Shown here piece after piece: positions 34,620-44,347 of a stretch of DNA of 64,000 nucleotides. Under the pieces are notes generated by a model. That model had not been told where the DNA came from, made no database searches, and worked only from the letters and a program-made list of their open reading frames with translations. The position numbers and the translations under genes were made by a program. The DNA is from Chrysophaeum taylorii. Its lineage: Eukaryota > Sar > Pelagophyceae > Pelagomonadales > Pelagomonadaceae. The first letter of the stretch is position 1. Each line of letters opens with the position of its first letter. The stretch is taken from positions 124,001 to 188,000 of the forward strand of contig JAQMWT010000341.1 in the NCBI GenBank assembly GCA_029834535.1, written 5' to 3'.

Positions 34620-36260
34620 CTACAGCTCGTCGTTTTCGGGCGACGCGGCGGCTGGCGCCTAAGTTGAGAGTATGGAAGGAAAACAGCACACAAACAACGA
34701 ACCTCCTCCTCGTCGTCGCCTCCTTCCTCGAGATCCTCGACTTCGGCGTCGTCGACGCCGTCCTCCTGCTCGGGCGGCGCCGAGCCGCCCCTCTCCTCGA
34801 TTCGGCCTGCGCGGAGAGAGTATAGTATCGTATCGTATCGTGTCGTGTCGTGTCGTGTCGTGTCGTATCGGGGCAGGCACCCAAAAAAAAAAAAAAATCT
34901 CACGTTGGGCTTCTCTCTCGAGGCGGCGCCAGGCCTTGCGCTCGGCCTTGGAGAGGGACCACTTGAGGAGCTTGCCGTGGGGTGATTTTGGCGTGACCTG
35001 CGAGGGAAACTCGCCCGAGCGGAGGCGGCGGAGAGGATCGGCGCCCTTCTTGAGAAGGAGCGAGGCGACGCCTTTCTGGGCGGCGGAGGCGGCGGCGATA
35101 AGGGGCGTCGCGCCGTCGGGGGCGACGGCGTTGACGTCGGCGCCCCGGCGCAGGAGGGCCTTAGCCGCGGCGCGCGATCCCTGGAACGCGGAAATCGTGA
35201 GGGGGGTGAGGCCGCGGCCCGGCGACCTGGCGTCGACGTCGTGGCCCTCGACGTCGACGAGCCAGGCGAGGGCTCGCGCGTTTCGGCCGTGGGCCGCCAC
35301 GTGCACGAGGGCACGACCGTCGACGGTGATGGAGTCGTGTCGCGCCCCCGCGGCAGCGAGGGTCTCGAGGGTCTCCGTCGTCCGCGCGCCGTTGGGGACC
35401 GAGCACGCCCAAGCGAGCGCGGTGAGGCCGGCCGCGTCGACGGCGTTCACGTAGGCCTCGACACCCGCCGTCGAGAGCGTGCGGCGCGCGTGCGCGAGGA
35501 GCGCATCGATCGCCTCGACCGAAGCGGCCGCGGCCGCCGTCATGAGCGGGGTCGCGCCCCCCCTCAGGTCCTGGCGCTTGGGTCGGTCTTCGTCCTTTGG
35601 CGCCATCACGTTCGTCCGCGCCGAGAGGTCCGCGCCCGCGGCGAGGGCGACGCGGACCGCCTCCCCGGTCGGGGCCTGCGCGGCGAAGTGGAGCGGCGTC
35701 GAGCCGTCGACCTCGTCGCGGGCGTCGAGCCGCGCGCCGTGGTCGAGCAAGACTCCGAACGCGGAGGCGTGGCCGTTCCGGGCCGCCCACGACGCCGCCG
35801 TCGTGCCGTCGCGCCGCCGCGCGTCGACGGGAGCGCCCACGCCGAGGAGCGTCCGCACGGCCTCGGTTTTCCCATTTGCGGCGGCGGCCACGAGCGGAGT
35901 GCTGCCGTCGGGGCCCGTCACCGCCAAAGGGCTCGCGCCCGCCGACAGCAAGGCGTCCATGAGGCGGAGGTCGCCCCTTCCTGCCGCGACCGCGAGGGGG
36001 CCCTCTTCGGGGCCAGGCCACCGACCCGTTGCCTCGAGGTCGGCGCCGCTCTTCGCGAGGAACAACGCCGCCTCGGAATGGGACCCGAGGACCGTTAGCA
36101 GCAGCGGCGTGCGCCCGTCGTCGTCGTGGTACTCGAGGTCGGCGCCGCTCGCGACGAGCCGCCGCATCGTCGCGATATCCCCGGCCTCGCACGCGCTCCA
36201 GAACTCGTACTCCTCGTCGGCCCTGCTGCTGCCCAAAGCCAGCAGCAAGAGGAACGACAT
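34620..36260 (-). CDS. Secreted/ER ankyrin-repeat protein ending in NDEL
   Basis: Inferred structure: exons 36260-34904, 34806-34703 and 34658-34620, with introns of 97 nt (34807-34903) and 44 nt (34659-34702). Both have GT/AG ends, both preserve phase, and the total is exactly 500 codons. The protein starts with a hydrophobic signal peptide ([17 protein letters not shown]). It continues with about ten ankyrin repeats (for example [20 protein letters not shown] and [21 protein letters not shown]) and an acidic stretch, and ends ENDEL. A KDEL/HDEL-type C-terminus plus a signal peptide predicts an ER-lumen resident. If the introns are ignored, the frame runs on through repeat DNA into an implausible Arg/Phe-rich tail, which supports splicing. 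Ankyrin repeats in the ER lumen are uncommon; the partner is unknown. Confidence 0.8.
34811..34870. repeat. TATCG/TGTCG pentanucleotide repeat in an intron
   Basis: About nine units alternating TATCG and TGTCG fill much of the inferred 97-nt intron of the NDEL ankyrin gene, just after its A/T-run (plus-strand A tract 34883-34897). The repeat array supports a non-coding reading of this stretch. Confidence 0.85.
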
Positions 36261-36301
36261 GCTCGTATAGTAGGGTTTACTCCAAGGAGGGAAAAAAAAA
36301 A

Positions 36302-38380
36302 ATGATGCAGTCGGCGCCGGCGTTTGTCGCGACGCGTCCGCGCGGGGCGCAGTGGCCGCCCGCCGGTTCCGAAGCGTTTTTTGCTGCGGGGCCCAAGATT
36401 TCCGAGGCGACGGTGTTGGAAATGGAGGCGTTCGTGGCGCGGTGGGGTCGCGTCGCGGTCGTGACGAGCGGCGGCACGACGGTCCCCCTCGAGCAGAAGA
36501 CCGTGCGGTACATCGACAACTTTTCGACGGGGCACCGCGGGGCGGGGGTCGCCGAGCACCTCGTGCGCCGCGGTTACGGGGTGTTGTTCGTGCACCGGCG
36601 GGGCTCGGCGTTCCCGTTCGCGAGGCGCGCGGCGCGAGAGCTCGCCGAATCGCCTCGAAACGCTCTCGAAAAAGGCAGGGGCCCCGACCCGTCGGCGGCT
36701 GCCTTTCTCGAGGGGATATTGGGGGTCGGGTTCACCTCGGTCGTCGAGTACCTCGAACTGCTGCGACGCGCGTGCCTCGCGGTGAGGGATAGGCGCGCGC
36801 TCGTCGCGTGCGCGGCCGCCGTGAGCGACTTTTACGCGGCCGGGCTGCCCGAGCACAAGATCCAGTCGGGGGGTCGCCTCGAGCTGACGCTCTTTCCCGT
36901 GCCCAAGCTCCTGGGGCTCGTCAAGGGGACGTGGTGTCCCGACGCGACGGCCGTGTCGTTCAAGCTCGAGACCGATTCGCGAATCCTCGAGTCCAAAGCT
37001 CGAGCGGCGAGGAAGACCTACGGCCTCGACGCCGTCGTCGCCAACGAGCTCGACTCCTATCGAACAAAAGCGGTCGTCTATGGGGCGGAGACGAGACGCC
37101 TCGACCACCCGACGGACCTCGACCGGCTCCTCGCGGAAGTTATGATGGAACTCCACGCGCCGCCCGTGTCGAGACTGGATTTGTTGGGTTTGGAGCGGGT
37201 CGGAGTCGTCGACGGCGCGGCGATCGACGAGTGGGTCGAGCGGCTCTCGCAAGCCGACAACGGCGACGAGTTCCTCGACCGCCGCCGCGCGAAAGACGTC
37301 GAACTCGTCGCCTACCGACCGGGCGAAATCGTGCCGCGATGGACGCGTCGAGGCTCGGAGAGGGGCGGCGCCGACTTGCATTGGCCGCGACACCACCACC
37401 ACCGCCAGGACGACGACGACGGCACGCGGATATTGCTGCTCCACGGCGGCGCGAACGCGTGGTATTCGGAAAAGGCGTACCGGCCGTTCGCCTCGCGCCT
37501 CGCCTCGTCCTCGAAGATGCCCGTTTTGGTGCCGGACTACCGCCTCGCCCCCGAACACAAGTACCCCTCGGCCCTCGACGACGCCGACGCCGCGCTTTCT
37601 TGGTTGCTGGGGGACCACGGCGCGACCTCCGTCTTTCTGGTGGGCGACTCGAGCGGCGCAGCGCTCGCGCTTTCCCTCGCCCTCCGGAGGAGGAGAGATC
37701 CTCCTTCTCCTTCTTCTTCTGGCGGCGGCGGCGGCGGCGGCAACGAAGAATTATTCCCGTTGAAAGGAATCGTCGCGATCTCGCCGTGGCTCGACGTTTC
37801 CGGAAGTTCGATGTCGTACCACGCGCGCCAATGGGACCCGGAGACGCGCTCCGGCGACCCCGTCTTCACCTCGCCGGTGGACGCTTCCCGCGACGAATCC
37901 ATACGCCTCGCGAGGCTCTATTGGGAACATCCCGCGGATCTCCGCGACCCGGCCGTCCATCCGCTCTACGCGCCCGATTCCAAACTCAAAACCCTTCCCG
38001 ACCTCTTCCTCGTCGTCGGCGACGCCGAGCTCGTCCTCGACGATTCGAAAACCCTCGCTTCCAGACTCGAGGCCCTCCGCCGCCCCGTTGCCCTCGATAT
38101 TTGGCCCCGCCTCTGGCACGTCTTTCCCATGTATGCCGACGGCAACGCCGGCCTCCCACCCCTCAGAGAAGCTGCCATCGCGCTCCGCCGCATCGTCCGC
38201 TGGTTATCCCACCTTGCGGGTCGTCCTCCGCCCACCCTCCCGGACGACTTCTACCACGTCTGCGACCTCGCGCCCTTCGAGGGACTCACCTGCGACGACG
38301 ACGACGGCGCCGCCTTCCAAGAACCCCCCAAAGCACCACCACCACCACCAGCAGCAGCAGCAGCGGATGATGATTACTAA
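36302..38380 (+). CDS. Phosphopantothenate-cysteine ligase fused to an HSL-type esterase/lipase
   Basis: A 692-aa single-frame fusion. Residues about 1-330 match eukaryotic phosphopantothenate-cysteine ligase, the coenzyme A pathway enzyme that joins cysteine to 4'-phosphopantothenate: [41 protein letters not shown], and KIQSGG followed by [13 protein letters not shown] His/Asp-rich linker follows. Residues about 375-640 are an alpha/beta hydrolase of the hormone-sensitive-lipase type: oxyanion motif HGG (about 380), [18 protein letters not shown], nucleophile GDSSG (about 447) and a terminal His in RLWHVFPMY (about 606). The end is Pro/Ala/Asp low complexity. I know of no standard fusion of these domains. 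The start (ATGATG at 36302) lies 41 bp from the divergent ankyrin gene start. Confidence 0.88.
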   Translation: MMQSAPAFVATRPRGAQWPPAGSEAFFAAGPKISEATVLEMEAFVARWGRVAVVTSGGTTVPLEQKTVRYIDNFSTGHRGAGVAEHLVRRGYGVLFVHRRGSAFPFARRAARELAESPRNALEKGRGPDPSAAAFLEGILGVGFTSVVEYLELLRRACLAVRDRRALVACAAAVSDFYAAGLPEHKIQSGGRLELTLFPVPKLLGLVKGTWCPDATAVSFKLETDSRILESKARAARKTYGLDAVVANELDSYRTKAVVYGAETRRLDHPTDLDRLLAEVMMELHAPPVSRLDLLGLERVGVVDGAAIDEWVERLSQADNGDEFLDRRRAKDVELVAYRPGEIVPRWTRRGSERGGADLHWPRHHHHRQDDDDGTRILLLHGGANAWYSEKAYRPFASRLASSSKMPVLVPDYRLAPEHKYPSALDDADAALSWLLGDHGATSVFLVGDSSGAALALSLALRRRRDPPSPSSSGGGGGGGNEELFPLKGIVAISPWLDVSGSSMSYHARQWDPETRSGDPVFTSPVDASRDESIRLARLYWEHPADLRDPAVHPLYAPDSKLKTLPDLFLVVGDAELVLDDSKTLASRLEALRRPVALDIWPRLWHVFPMYADGNAGLPPLREAAIALRRIVRWLSHLAGRPPPTLPDDFYHVCDLAPFEGLTCDDDDGAAFQEPPKAPPPPPAAAAADDDY

Positions 38381-38424
38381 GGGTGGGTGGTAGTGCTTAG
38401 TGTTAGAGGGAGTTTTTTTTGGCG

Positions 38425-39429
38425 ATGCCGAAACGCAAGGACCGCGAGCGGGTCCTCGACTCCGAGTACGGCGAGAGCCTCGAGGTTAAGCGGTTCGCGG
38501 CGAAGCGGGACGACGAGCTCTTCTTCGTGGACAATGCGGCCACGGTTCCCCCGCGAACGGCCAAGCGCCGCCTCAAGCGAGCCCGCAACAAGTCGACCGA
38601 AACCTCATCCAAGACCGAAACCGTGCTGGTCGCGCGGGCGATGGCAAAGCTCCTCGTCCGGCGGCAGCGCGATCATCCGCTCCAGCAGGACGTGGAGGAG
38701 GATCCCTGGGCCTCGGAGGGCGGCGGACACGCGCGTCCGCGGCGGTGGAGTAAGAGTCAAAGTCTCGAAGCGCTCGGCGGCCTCGCCGCCTCTGGTCAGT
38801 CGTACAATCCAAGCCTCCGGGACCACCAGGAGCTTATTCGGGAAGCCGTGGACATCGAGACCAAGAAGATCGCCAAGCAGGAGAAGACCGATCAGTGGTG
38901 GGCCGCGAGGCAGCGCCCCCTCGAACGGTCGTCGTCGTCGTCGTCGACAAAAGTGGACGAAGACGTCGTTCATCCCTATATTGTCAACAAGCGGCCGAGC
39001 GAGCCCGTGACCCGCGCCCAGCGCAACAAGCACCGTCGCGCGCGGGAGGCCGAGGAAGGCAAAAAGCGCGTCGAGTCGCTCAAAGAACAGCGACGCCAGC
39101 TCGACGACTCGAAGCGGATTCGAAAGCAACTCGATCGCGAGGACCGCGAGCGCGCGGCCCGCCGAGCGGCCCGCCCCCCGAAAAAGCCCGACGAGCCCAC
39201 CATACCTCCGCCCGTCGCGCTCTCCGACGATATCCTCGCCTCGGACGGCACGCTCCGTAAAAATGCCGCGCTCCAGAACCCGGCGACGCTCCTCCGCACC
39301 TTCCGCGACAGCGTCGCTGTTGCCAAACACCGCCCGCCCAAGGCCGTGATCGAACGAAAGAAACCCCCGCGCCGCAAGTACCGGGGTGCCAAGCTCCTCC
39401 GCCGCTACCGCACGCCCTGGATCGAGTGA
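38425..39429 (+). CDS. Nop53 / GLTSCR2 homologue (60S ribosome biogenesis)
   Basis: Nop53 is a nucleolar factor that recruits the exosome-linked helicase Mtr4 to pre-60S particles for ITS2 processing. The 334-aa product is Lys/Arg-rich. It carries the family signature SGQSYNPSLRDHQELIREA (about residues 128-146) and a downstream KRPSEPVTRAQRNKHRR block, followed by a long charged helix (KKRVESLKEQRRQLDDSKRIRKQLDREDRERAARR) broken only by its own charges. The start is the ATG at 38425 (MPKRKDRERV). It lies 44 bp after the stop of the upstream fusion gene on the same strand, leaving little room for two untranslated regions. The next gene encodes exosome subunit Rrp46, a functional neighbour of Nop53. 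Single exon. Confidence 0.87.
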   Translation: MPKRKDRERVLDSEYGESLEVKRFAAKRDDELFFVDNAATVPPRTAKRRLKRARNKSTETSSKTETVLVARAMAKLLVRRQRDHPLQQDVEEDPWASEGGGHARPRRWSKSQSLEALGGLAASGQSYNPSLRDHQELIREAVDIETKKIAKQEKTDQWWAARQRPLERSSSSSSTKVDEDVVHPYIVNKRPSEPVTRAQRNKHRRAREAEEGKKRVESLKEQRRQLDDSKRIRKQLDREDRERAARRAARPPKKPDEPTIPPPVALSDDILASDGTLRKNAALQNPATLLRTFRDSVAVAKHRPPKAVIERKKPPRRKYRGAKLLRRYRTPWIE

Positions 39430-39467
39430 CGGCGCGCTGGCTGCTCTAAGATTCTCTAGGAACAAAC

Positions 39468-39605
39468 AAGGAAGGCCCTACGCCGCCGACCTCGCAGAGT
39501 ATTAGCCCCACGACCCGCGGCGGCTCTTTTAGCCAGCACGCCAGTCGAAACGATGTTGTCTCGATGCTGAAACAACACGCGCATGAACGTGTGACAATCC
39601 GGGCG
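39468..39605 (+). mobile_element. Helitron helicase fragment, copy C
   Basis: A degenerate piece of about 140 bp matches the helicase segment of copies A and B. The shared words include GACCTCGCAGA, CACGACCCGCGGCGGCTCTT, CGAAACGATGTTGTC and ACGCGCGCATGA, in the same order and spacing with small indels. It lies in the 250-bp gap between Nop53 and Rrp46. Confidence 0.75.
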
Positions 39606-39681
39606 CGGCGCCGCCAAGGACCCACAGAGACGTAGAGCCTACTAGAGGGGCCGTTGGCGTTTTCCCCATATAGAGGAGGAG

Positions 39682-40297
39682 ATGGACGCCGATGCGAGAG
39701 CGGGACTCGCGTTGGAGACGGGGTGCTTCGAGCACGTGAACGGGTCGTGTCGGTGGTTCGAGGGCGGGACCTACGTTATCGCGACGATCGCCGGACCGCG
39801 TCACGTGAGCGAGAAGGGCTACTCGCACAATCCAGAGCGCGGCGCGCTCCAAGTTCGATGTCAATTGTCCCAGTGCGTCCGCGCCTCGTCGTCTCCCAAC
39901 CACCAGCAGGCGTGGAGCTCCCGACCGAGTGGTGAAGGAACGGCGCCTCGAGGAGCACGTAAACGCTGTCTTGAGTCGTGTCGTCGCTTTGGAGTCGTTC
40001 GCGCGGCAAATAGTCACGGTTGCTCTCTTAGTGGTCCTCGACGATGGCTCGTCGCTGCGCGTCGCCCTCAACGCCGCCGTTTCCGCGCTGCGCGACGCTT
40101 CCGTCCCCTTGCTCACCGTGCCACTGAGCGTCACGCCGTGCGTCGGGACCAACGTCCAGGCCGACGTCGTCTTCGACGGCGAACGACGTTTCCTTGCCTT
40201 TGAGACTCGCGGCACCATATCCATGGACGATCTCGAGGCGTGCTTTGCGGCGGCCGAGCACGACCGCGCCAACCTAGCCCAATCTCTAGACAAGTAG
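39682..40297 (+). CDS. Exosome subunit Rrp46/EXOSC5-like, with a 37-nt intron
   Basis: An RNase PH-fold core subunit of the RNA exosome. Exon 1 (39682-39872) encodes GCFEHVNGSCRWFEGGTYVIATIAGP followed by a stretch up to ERGALQVRCQLS; exon 2 (39910-40297) encodes the rest, with ALLVVLDDGSSLRVALNAAV and SALRDASVPLLTVPL, typical of Rrp46. The two halves are in different frames. A GTGCGT...CAG intron of 37 nt (39873-39909) joins them in phase to give 192 aa, close to the family length. Eukaryotic Rrp46 is structural, with no phosphorolytic activity. The alternative is a 1-nt sequencing error, but clean GT/AG ends and the other short introns here favour splicing. It follows Nop53, which links the exosome to pre-60S maturation. 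Confidence 0.85.
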
Positions 40298-40774
40298 CTT
40301 GGGAATTTATTAGTCTCCGAGGAGCTATTCTATTCTATTCTATTCTCTCTCGACAGAAGGCTGGTGTGTCACTGACGTGTGGGCGCTCGCTTTCAATACG
40401 ATTTGAGTGTGAGTCCAAAGACGACGTGCGATTCTTGAGGAGCGCAATTTGAGGAGAGTAGACCCCCGTTTCTTTTCTACACCAAGGGGGTTGTCGCCGC
40501 GCCAATTCTCCCTCCACCCTTACTACTTAAGTCTTGTAGTGATGGGCTAATAAGGCAAGGAATATAGTTAGTGCCTTCCTCTTCAACGTGAATATGAGTG
40601 CAGAGTGAATCATTCATTTTCGGCGTCGGGATGAACAAATAAAAAAATGTCGTCGTCGATTGAGAGAGGGTTTAGTGATTGAATTTGCACCAGTGAAAAA
40701 AGCGACATCCATCACCGGAACACTTTCATTGTTGACCGAGTGGTGGACGTCGTTTTGCGAGGCTTTTGGTTGAG
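40298..40774. other. Intergenic, nothing recognised
   Basis: The 477 bp between Rrp46 and the ABC transporter contain a TATTC pentanucleotide run (about 40327-40347) and otherwise moderate-GC sequence. It presumably holds the transporter promoter. No gene was found. Confidence 0.45.
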
Positions 40775-42532
40775 ATGGTGGTCGCCGAGGTGCAGGATCT
40801 CGGGTGGGGTCGTCTCGGTGCGTGCGGGCTGCTGCTCGTGGTGGTGATCGTACTGTCGTACGTGATGGAACTGGAGCTGACGCGGCGGCTGGTTGTGGCG
40901 GCGTCCCGATGTGCGGCGCAGTTGCTGTTATTGTGTGGGTTCATCCTCGAGCCCATGTTCACCGAGAACCGGCCGGCGTACATATTTCCGTACTTGATGG
41001 TCATCCTCGTGCTCGCGTCGCGCGAAGCAGCTGGTCGCGTGACTTACGAGTACGACGGGCTCGGACGTCACTTCGCGACGTCGTTCGCCGTCGTGTGCGG
41101 ATCGGTGATCTTGTTCGCCGTCCTCGTCCTGAACCTCAAGCCGTGGTTCGACGCGCACTACTTGGTGCCGATCGCCGGCATGCTGTTGGGAAACAACTTG
41201 ACGGCGACGGCGATCGCGGCCGACGCGCTCCTGAGCGATCTGGTGGAGGGCGCCGATCGCGTCGAGCTCCGGCTGTGTCGCGCCGCGACGTGGTTCGAGG
41301 CCGTCCTTCCGAGCGTCCGCAAGGCTCTCAAGGCTGCTTTGACGCCGACGCTCAACTCGATGGCAGTGATGGGGCTCGTGATGATTCCGGGAATGATGAC
41401 CGGGCAGCTCCTCGGAGGCCAGCCTCCGCTCGAGGCCGGCATGTACCAGGTGATGATCATGTACCTGGTCACCGTCTCGGGGTGCTTCGCGTCGAGCGCC
41501 GTGGTCTGTTTTACCGTCTTCACCGTCTTCGACACGGGGGAGCACGCGCTTCTTCGGGACCGCGTTCGCCGCGTTTCCCGCGGTCCGCGGAAGAAAGACG
41601 TCCTCGTCGACGCCGTCCTCGCCGTCGCCGGGTTGGCGACCGCCTGCGTCGCCTGCGTGCGACGGCGTGCATCCTCCTACGCGCGCGCGGGTCAGCGCAC
41701 CCCCACCGAGCGGATGGCGCTCGCGGCGGCCGACGTCGAAAACGACAACGTCGCGCTCGTGCCGAAGACGTCGGCGAACGCGGCGGCGGCGGCGAAATCC
41801 AAGCGCTTCTACGCCGTGACCGACGACCCGACGGGCGCCAAACGCAGGGAAACCGGCGAGGTCGTGGTCTTCCAGGCCGAAGACGTGGTCGTCGCGCGAA
41901 CCCGCCTCCACGTCACTTTTGCGCTGACGGCCGGCTCGAAGACCTCGCTCTCGGGGGCGTCGGGTTCGGGCAAGACGACCACGTTGAAGGTCCTCGCGCG
42001 AATCTCCGCCCGCGCCAGCGGCGAACTCCGCCTCGCCGGGGAGCCCACCGCGCGCATCGACGCCCCGACCTGGCGCGCGCGCGTCGTCTACGTCCCGCAG
42101 GACCGCCCTACCCTGACGGGCACGCCGCGCGACTTGTACGTCGCGACGCGAGCCTATCGCACTCAGCGCCGGCGCGCGCGCTCGGTCGACTACGACGACG
42201 ACGACGGCGACGCTCCCGTCCGCCAAGCCGCGAAATGGGGTCTTGATACCTCCAAGTTCGACCAGGCCTGGGCCACGCTCTCTGGCGGCGAGGCGCAGCG
42301 CGCCTCGCTCGCGATCGCGCTCGCGCTCAAGCCCGAGGTCCTCCTCCTCGACGAGCCTACCTCGGCCCTCGACGCGGCGACGACCGCGCTCGTCGAAAAA
42401 GACCTCCTCGATTCTAGGGCGGCCGTGCTCATCGTCACGCACTCCGTCGAACAAGCCGCGCGCCTCTGCCGTTACCACATCCGAATCCACGCGCAGCGCC
42501 ACTCGGACAGAAACGCCGTCTTCACCCATTAA
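40775..42532 (+). CDS. UPF0014 permease fused to ABC ATPase (FetB-FetA / STAR2-STAR1 type)
   Basis: A 585-aa single-exon fusion. Residues about 1-290 form a UPF0014-family membrane domain with about seven hydrophobic helices, marked by VPIAGMLLGNNLTATAIAAD, LTPTLNSMAVMGLVMIPGMMTGQLLGG and the segment YQVMIMYLVTVSGCFASS. After a linker, residues about 365-575 are an ABC ATPase: Walker A GASGSGKTTT (about 393), a Q-loop in VYVPQDRP, signature LSGGEAQR (about 501), Walker B VLLLDEPTSALD (about 521) and the His switch THS (about 552). In bacteria FetA and FetB are separate and handle iron export. In plants STAR1 and STAR2 are separate and confer aluminium tolerance by moving UDP-glucose. The fusion makes a half-transporter that should dimerise. 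Substrate is not predictable. Confidence 0.87.
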   Translation: MVVAEVQDLGWGRLGACGLLLVVVIVLSYVMELELTRRLVVAASRCAAQLLLLCGFILEPMFTENRPAYIFPYLMVILVLASREAAGRVTYEYDGLGRHFATSFAVVCGSVILFAVLVLNLKPWFDAHYLVPIAGMLLGNNLTATAIAADALLSDLVEGADRVELRLCRAATWFEAVLPSVRKALKAALTPTLNSMAVMGLVMIPGMMTGQLLGGQPPLEAGMYQVMIMYLVTVSGCFASSAVVCFTVFTVFDTGEHALLRDRVRRVSRGPRKKDVLVDAVLAVAGLATACVACVRRRASSYARAGQRTPTERMALAAADVENDNVALVPKTSANAAAAAKSKRFYAVTDDPTGAKRRETGEVVVFQAEDVVVARTRLHVTFALTAGSKTSLSGASGSGKTTTLKVLARISARASGELRLAGEPTARIDAPTWRARVVYVPQDRPTLTGTPRDLYVATRAYRTQRRRARSVDYDDDDGDAPVRQAAKWGLDTSKFDQAWATLSGGEAQRASLAIALALKPEVLLLDEPTSALDAATTALVEKDLLDSRAAVLIVTHSVEQAARLCRYHIRIHAQRHSDRNAVFTH

Positions 42533-42730
42533 TTCCCCTATTCCACCACGCTCAGCAGCAACGACAACGACCGACGACCGACCGACCGACCGACCGACAA
42601 TGCGGTTCTTTCTTTTCGTGTTGGTCGCCGACCGAACGCGCACTTGCGCCGCGCGTCGTGCCCTTCGGCGGGCGGGCGGGCGGGCGGGCGGGCGGCCTCG
42701 CGTACGAACAATCCCACCGTATCATCCTCG

Positions 42731-42769
<39 letters not shown>

Positions 42770-42951
42770 TGCGAGGGTCGGACACCTCTGATTGCGCCGC
42801 CGGCCGCGGGAGCAGCGGCACCCTGCCGCGTTGCACTCCACGAGCCCCAAAAAGCAGGTCTCTGTATGTCGGCTGCTGTGTCGTCTTGGTCTTCGTCTTC
42901 TTCTTATCGCACCGCGACGACGACTGCAGGCGACAGACAGCGCGCCTTTCT

Positions 42952-42982
<31 letters not shown>

Positions 42983-43229
42983 TGAGACTGACTGACTGAC
43001 TGACTCCGGAACTTGTGTTGTTGTCTGTCTGTCTGTCGCGCGCGCACGGAGTACACTTTACTATCGGCAACCGAGACCAACCAACCGCCTGGGGGGGCGC
43101 CGCTTCGTCCTCGCTAAGAAGCGAGAGGGAGGACCACCGGTACAACGAGCCCAGACCTCATCATCTTCTCGGGGCAGACACCAACGTTGCTGGGGTCGGT
43201 CTCAGCGAAACAGACGACATTATGTATTT
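42533..43229. other. Intergenic with dense microsatellites
   Basis: The spacer contains runs of CCGA (42573-42597), GGGC (42668-42692), GTGC (42730-42770), CGTCGT (42953-42980), GACT (42986-43003) and TGTC (43021-43038). No coding signal was seen; the short open frames are translations of the repeats. It ends at the left edge of Helitron copy B. Confidence 0.6.
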
Positions 43230-44244
43230 ACAAGTGCAGGCCAGTAAGTTCACCTACTCCCAATCTCTAACCCCAGCAAGTTCACCCCATTAAGTTCACC
43301 TAGTCCCAATCTCTAACCCCAGTAAATTCGGCGTAAACCCAATCTCTATAGTTCGGCTAAACCCACACCCACTCACCACTCTTTGAGCTCGTCGCTCTCA
43401 CCCCCGCCAATCTAAGCTGCTTTGATCCGCACGCGCCGCCAACCTTGAGTTTACTCTAAAACCCGTAAGTTCACTTGGTCCCAAGTTCACCTGGTCACTT
43501 CTCATCCCATCCTAATCCCAAAGTTCACCTGGTTCCACCTGGTAAGTTCACCTACAGTGCGCGTGTAGACGCCGGGGGGCTTATCGGTATTGCGCAGCAC
43601 GTGTGGGGTAGGGTGGAGTCGTCGACCCAGAAGAGGATATCCTCGGGGTTGCCGATCGACAGAGAGCCACGTAGAGCTGGACGTGGCAGAAGACGGGCTT
43701 GGCCAAGAGGACGCCGACCTCGCGGGGCGTCTGGCCCTGGCTCTTGTTGATCGTTTGGCGTAGGCGGGCCTTAAGGGATACAGGTTGGAGGAGCCTCGGT
43801 GACAACGACACGATCCATCATGTATCTGGTACCGTTGCAGTGGCCGTGCGACGGGTCGAGGTTGCGAAGACTTTAAGCTCGCGATCAAAGTCAGCATGCC
43901 GTTGGTTGTCAGGGAGTTGAAAACTCGACTGTAGAGAGCGAGGCGTCGTCTTCCGACCCAACCAAGTCAGCCGAAAAGAACTCCGACGCCTCGTCTCCGG
44001 GGAAAAAAGGCCGCGGTCATGCGCGCGTTGTCAGCATCGACAACATCGTTTCGACGGGGCGTGAGAATGGCGCGCTGAAAGAGCCGCCGCGGGTCGTGGA
44101 AATAGTCTGCGAGGTCGCCGTAGACGGCTTGGAGGATCACTGTCTGGCTCTCGCGCCTACCTGATCCTTACCCTAAATCGAGGGACAAACAAACAAACAG
44201 ACAAACAGACAGACAGACAAACATCTGTCGATTAGTAGTTAGGA
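43230..44244 (-). mobile_element. Helitron-derived repeat, copy B (uninterrupted)
   Basis: This is a copy of the element at 12373-16221, in reverse orientation and without the retroelement. From right to left it has the start TCCTAACTACTAATCGACAG (44244), the TGTC/TTTG microsatellite (about 44190-44228), helicase pieces (INKSQGQTPREVGVLL and VFCHVQLYVALCR near 43690-43740), and the AGGTGAACTTACTGG repeat array (43240-43560). It ends at CCTGCACTTG (43231-43240). The helicase frame is broken more than once and only its C-terminal part is present, so the copy is non-autonomous. It lies about 100 bp beyond the 3' end of the TPS-like gene. Confidence 0.78.
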
Positions 44245-44347
44245 CTTGCGGCGGCGCAGAGAAGTGGGAAGAGGGAAGCGAAGAACTGGGGGAAGAGAAG
44301 AGCCCGAAATGGTAGCACACGATCGTGGAGCTCGCACGAAACTATCA

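Noticed and set aside
34320-34620. CCGA, CCTA and homopolymer runs as telomeric sequence
   Set aside because: Short interstitial microsatellites between convergent genes; no telomere-type tandem array.
42552-43145. A 197-codon minus-strand open frame
   Set aside because: It is mainly the translation of microsatellite runs (Thr-His, Arg-Pro, Ser-Leu).
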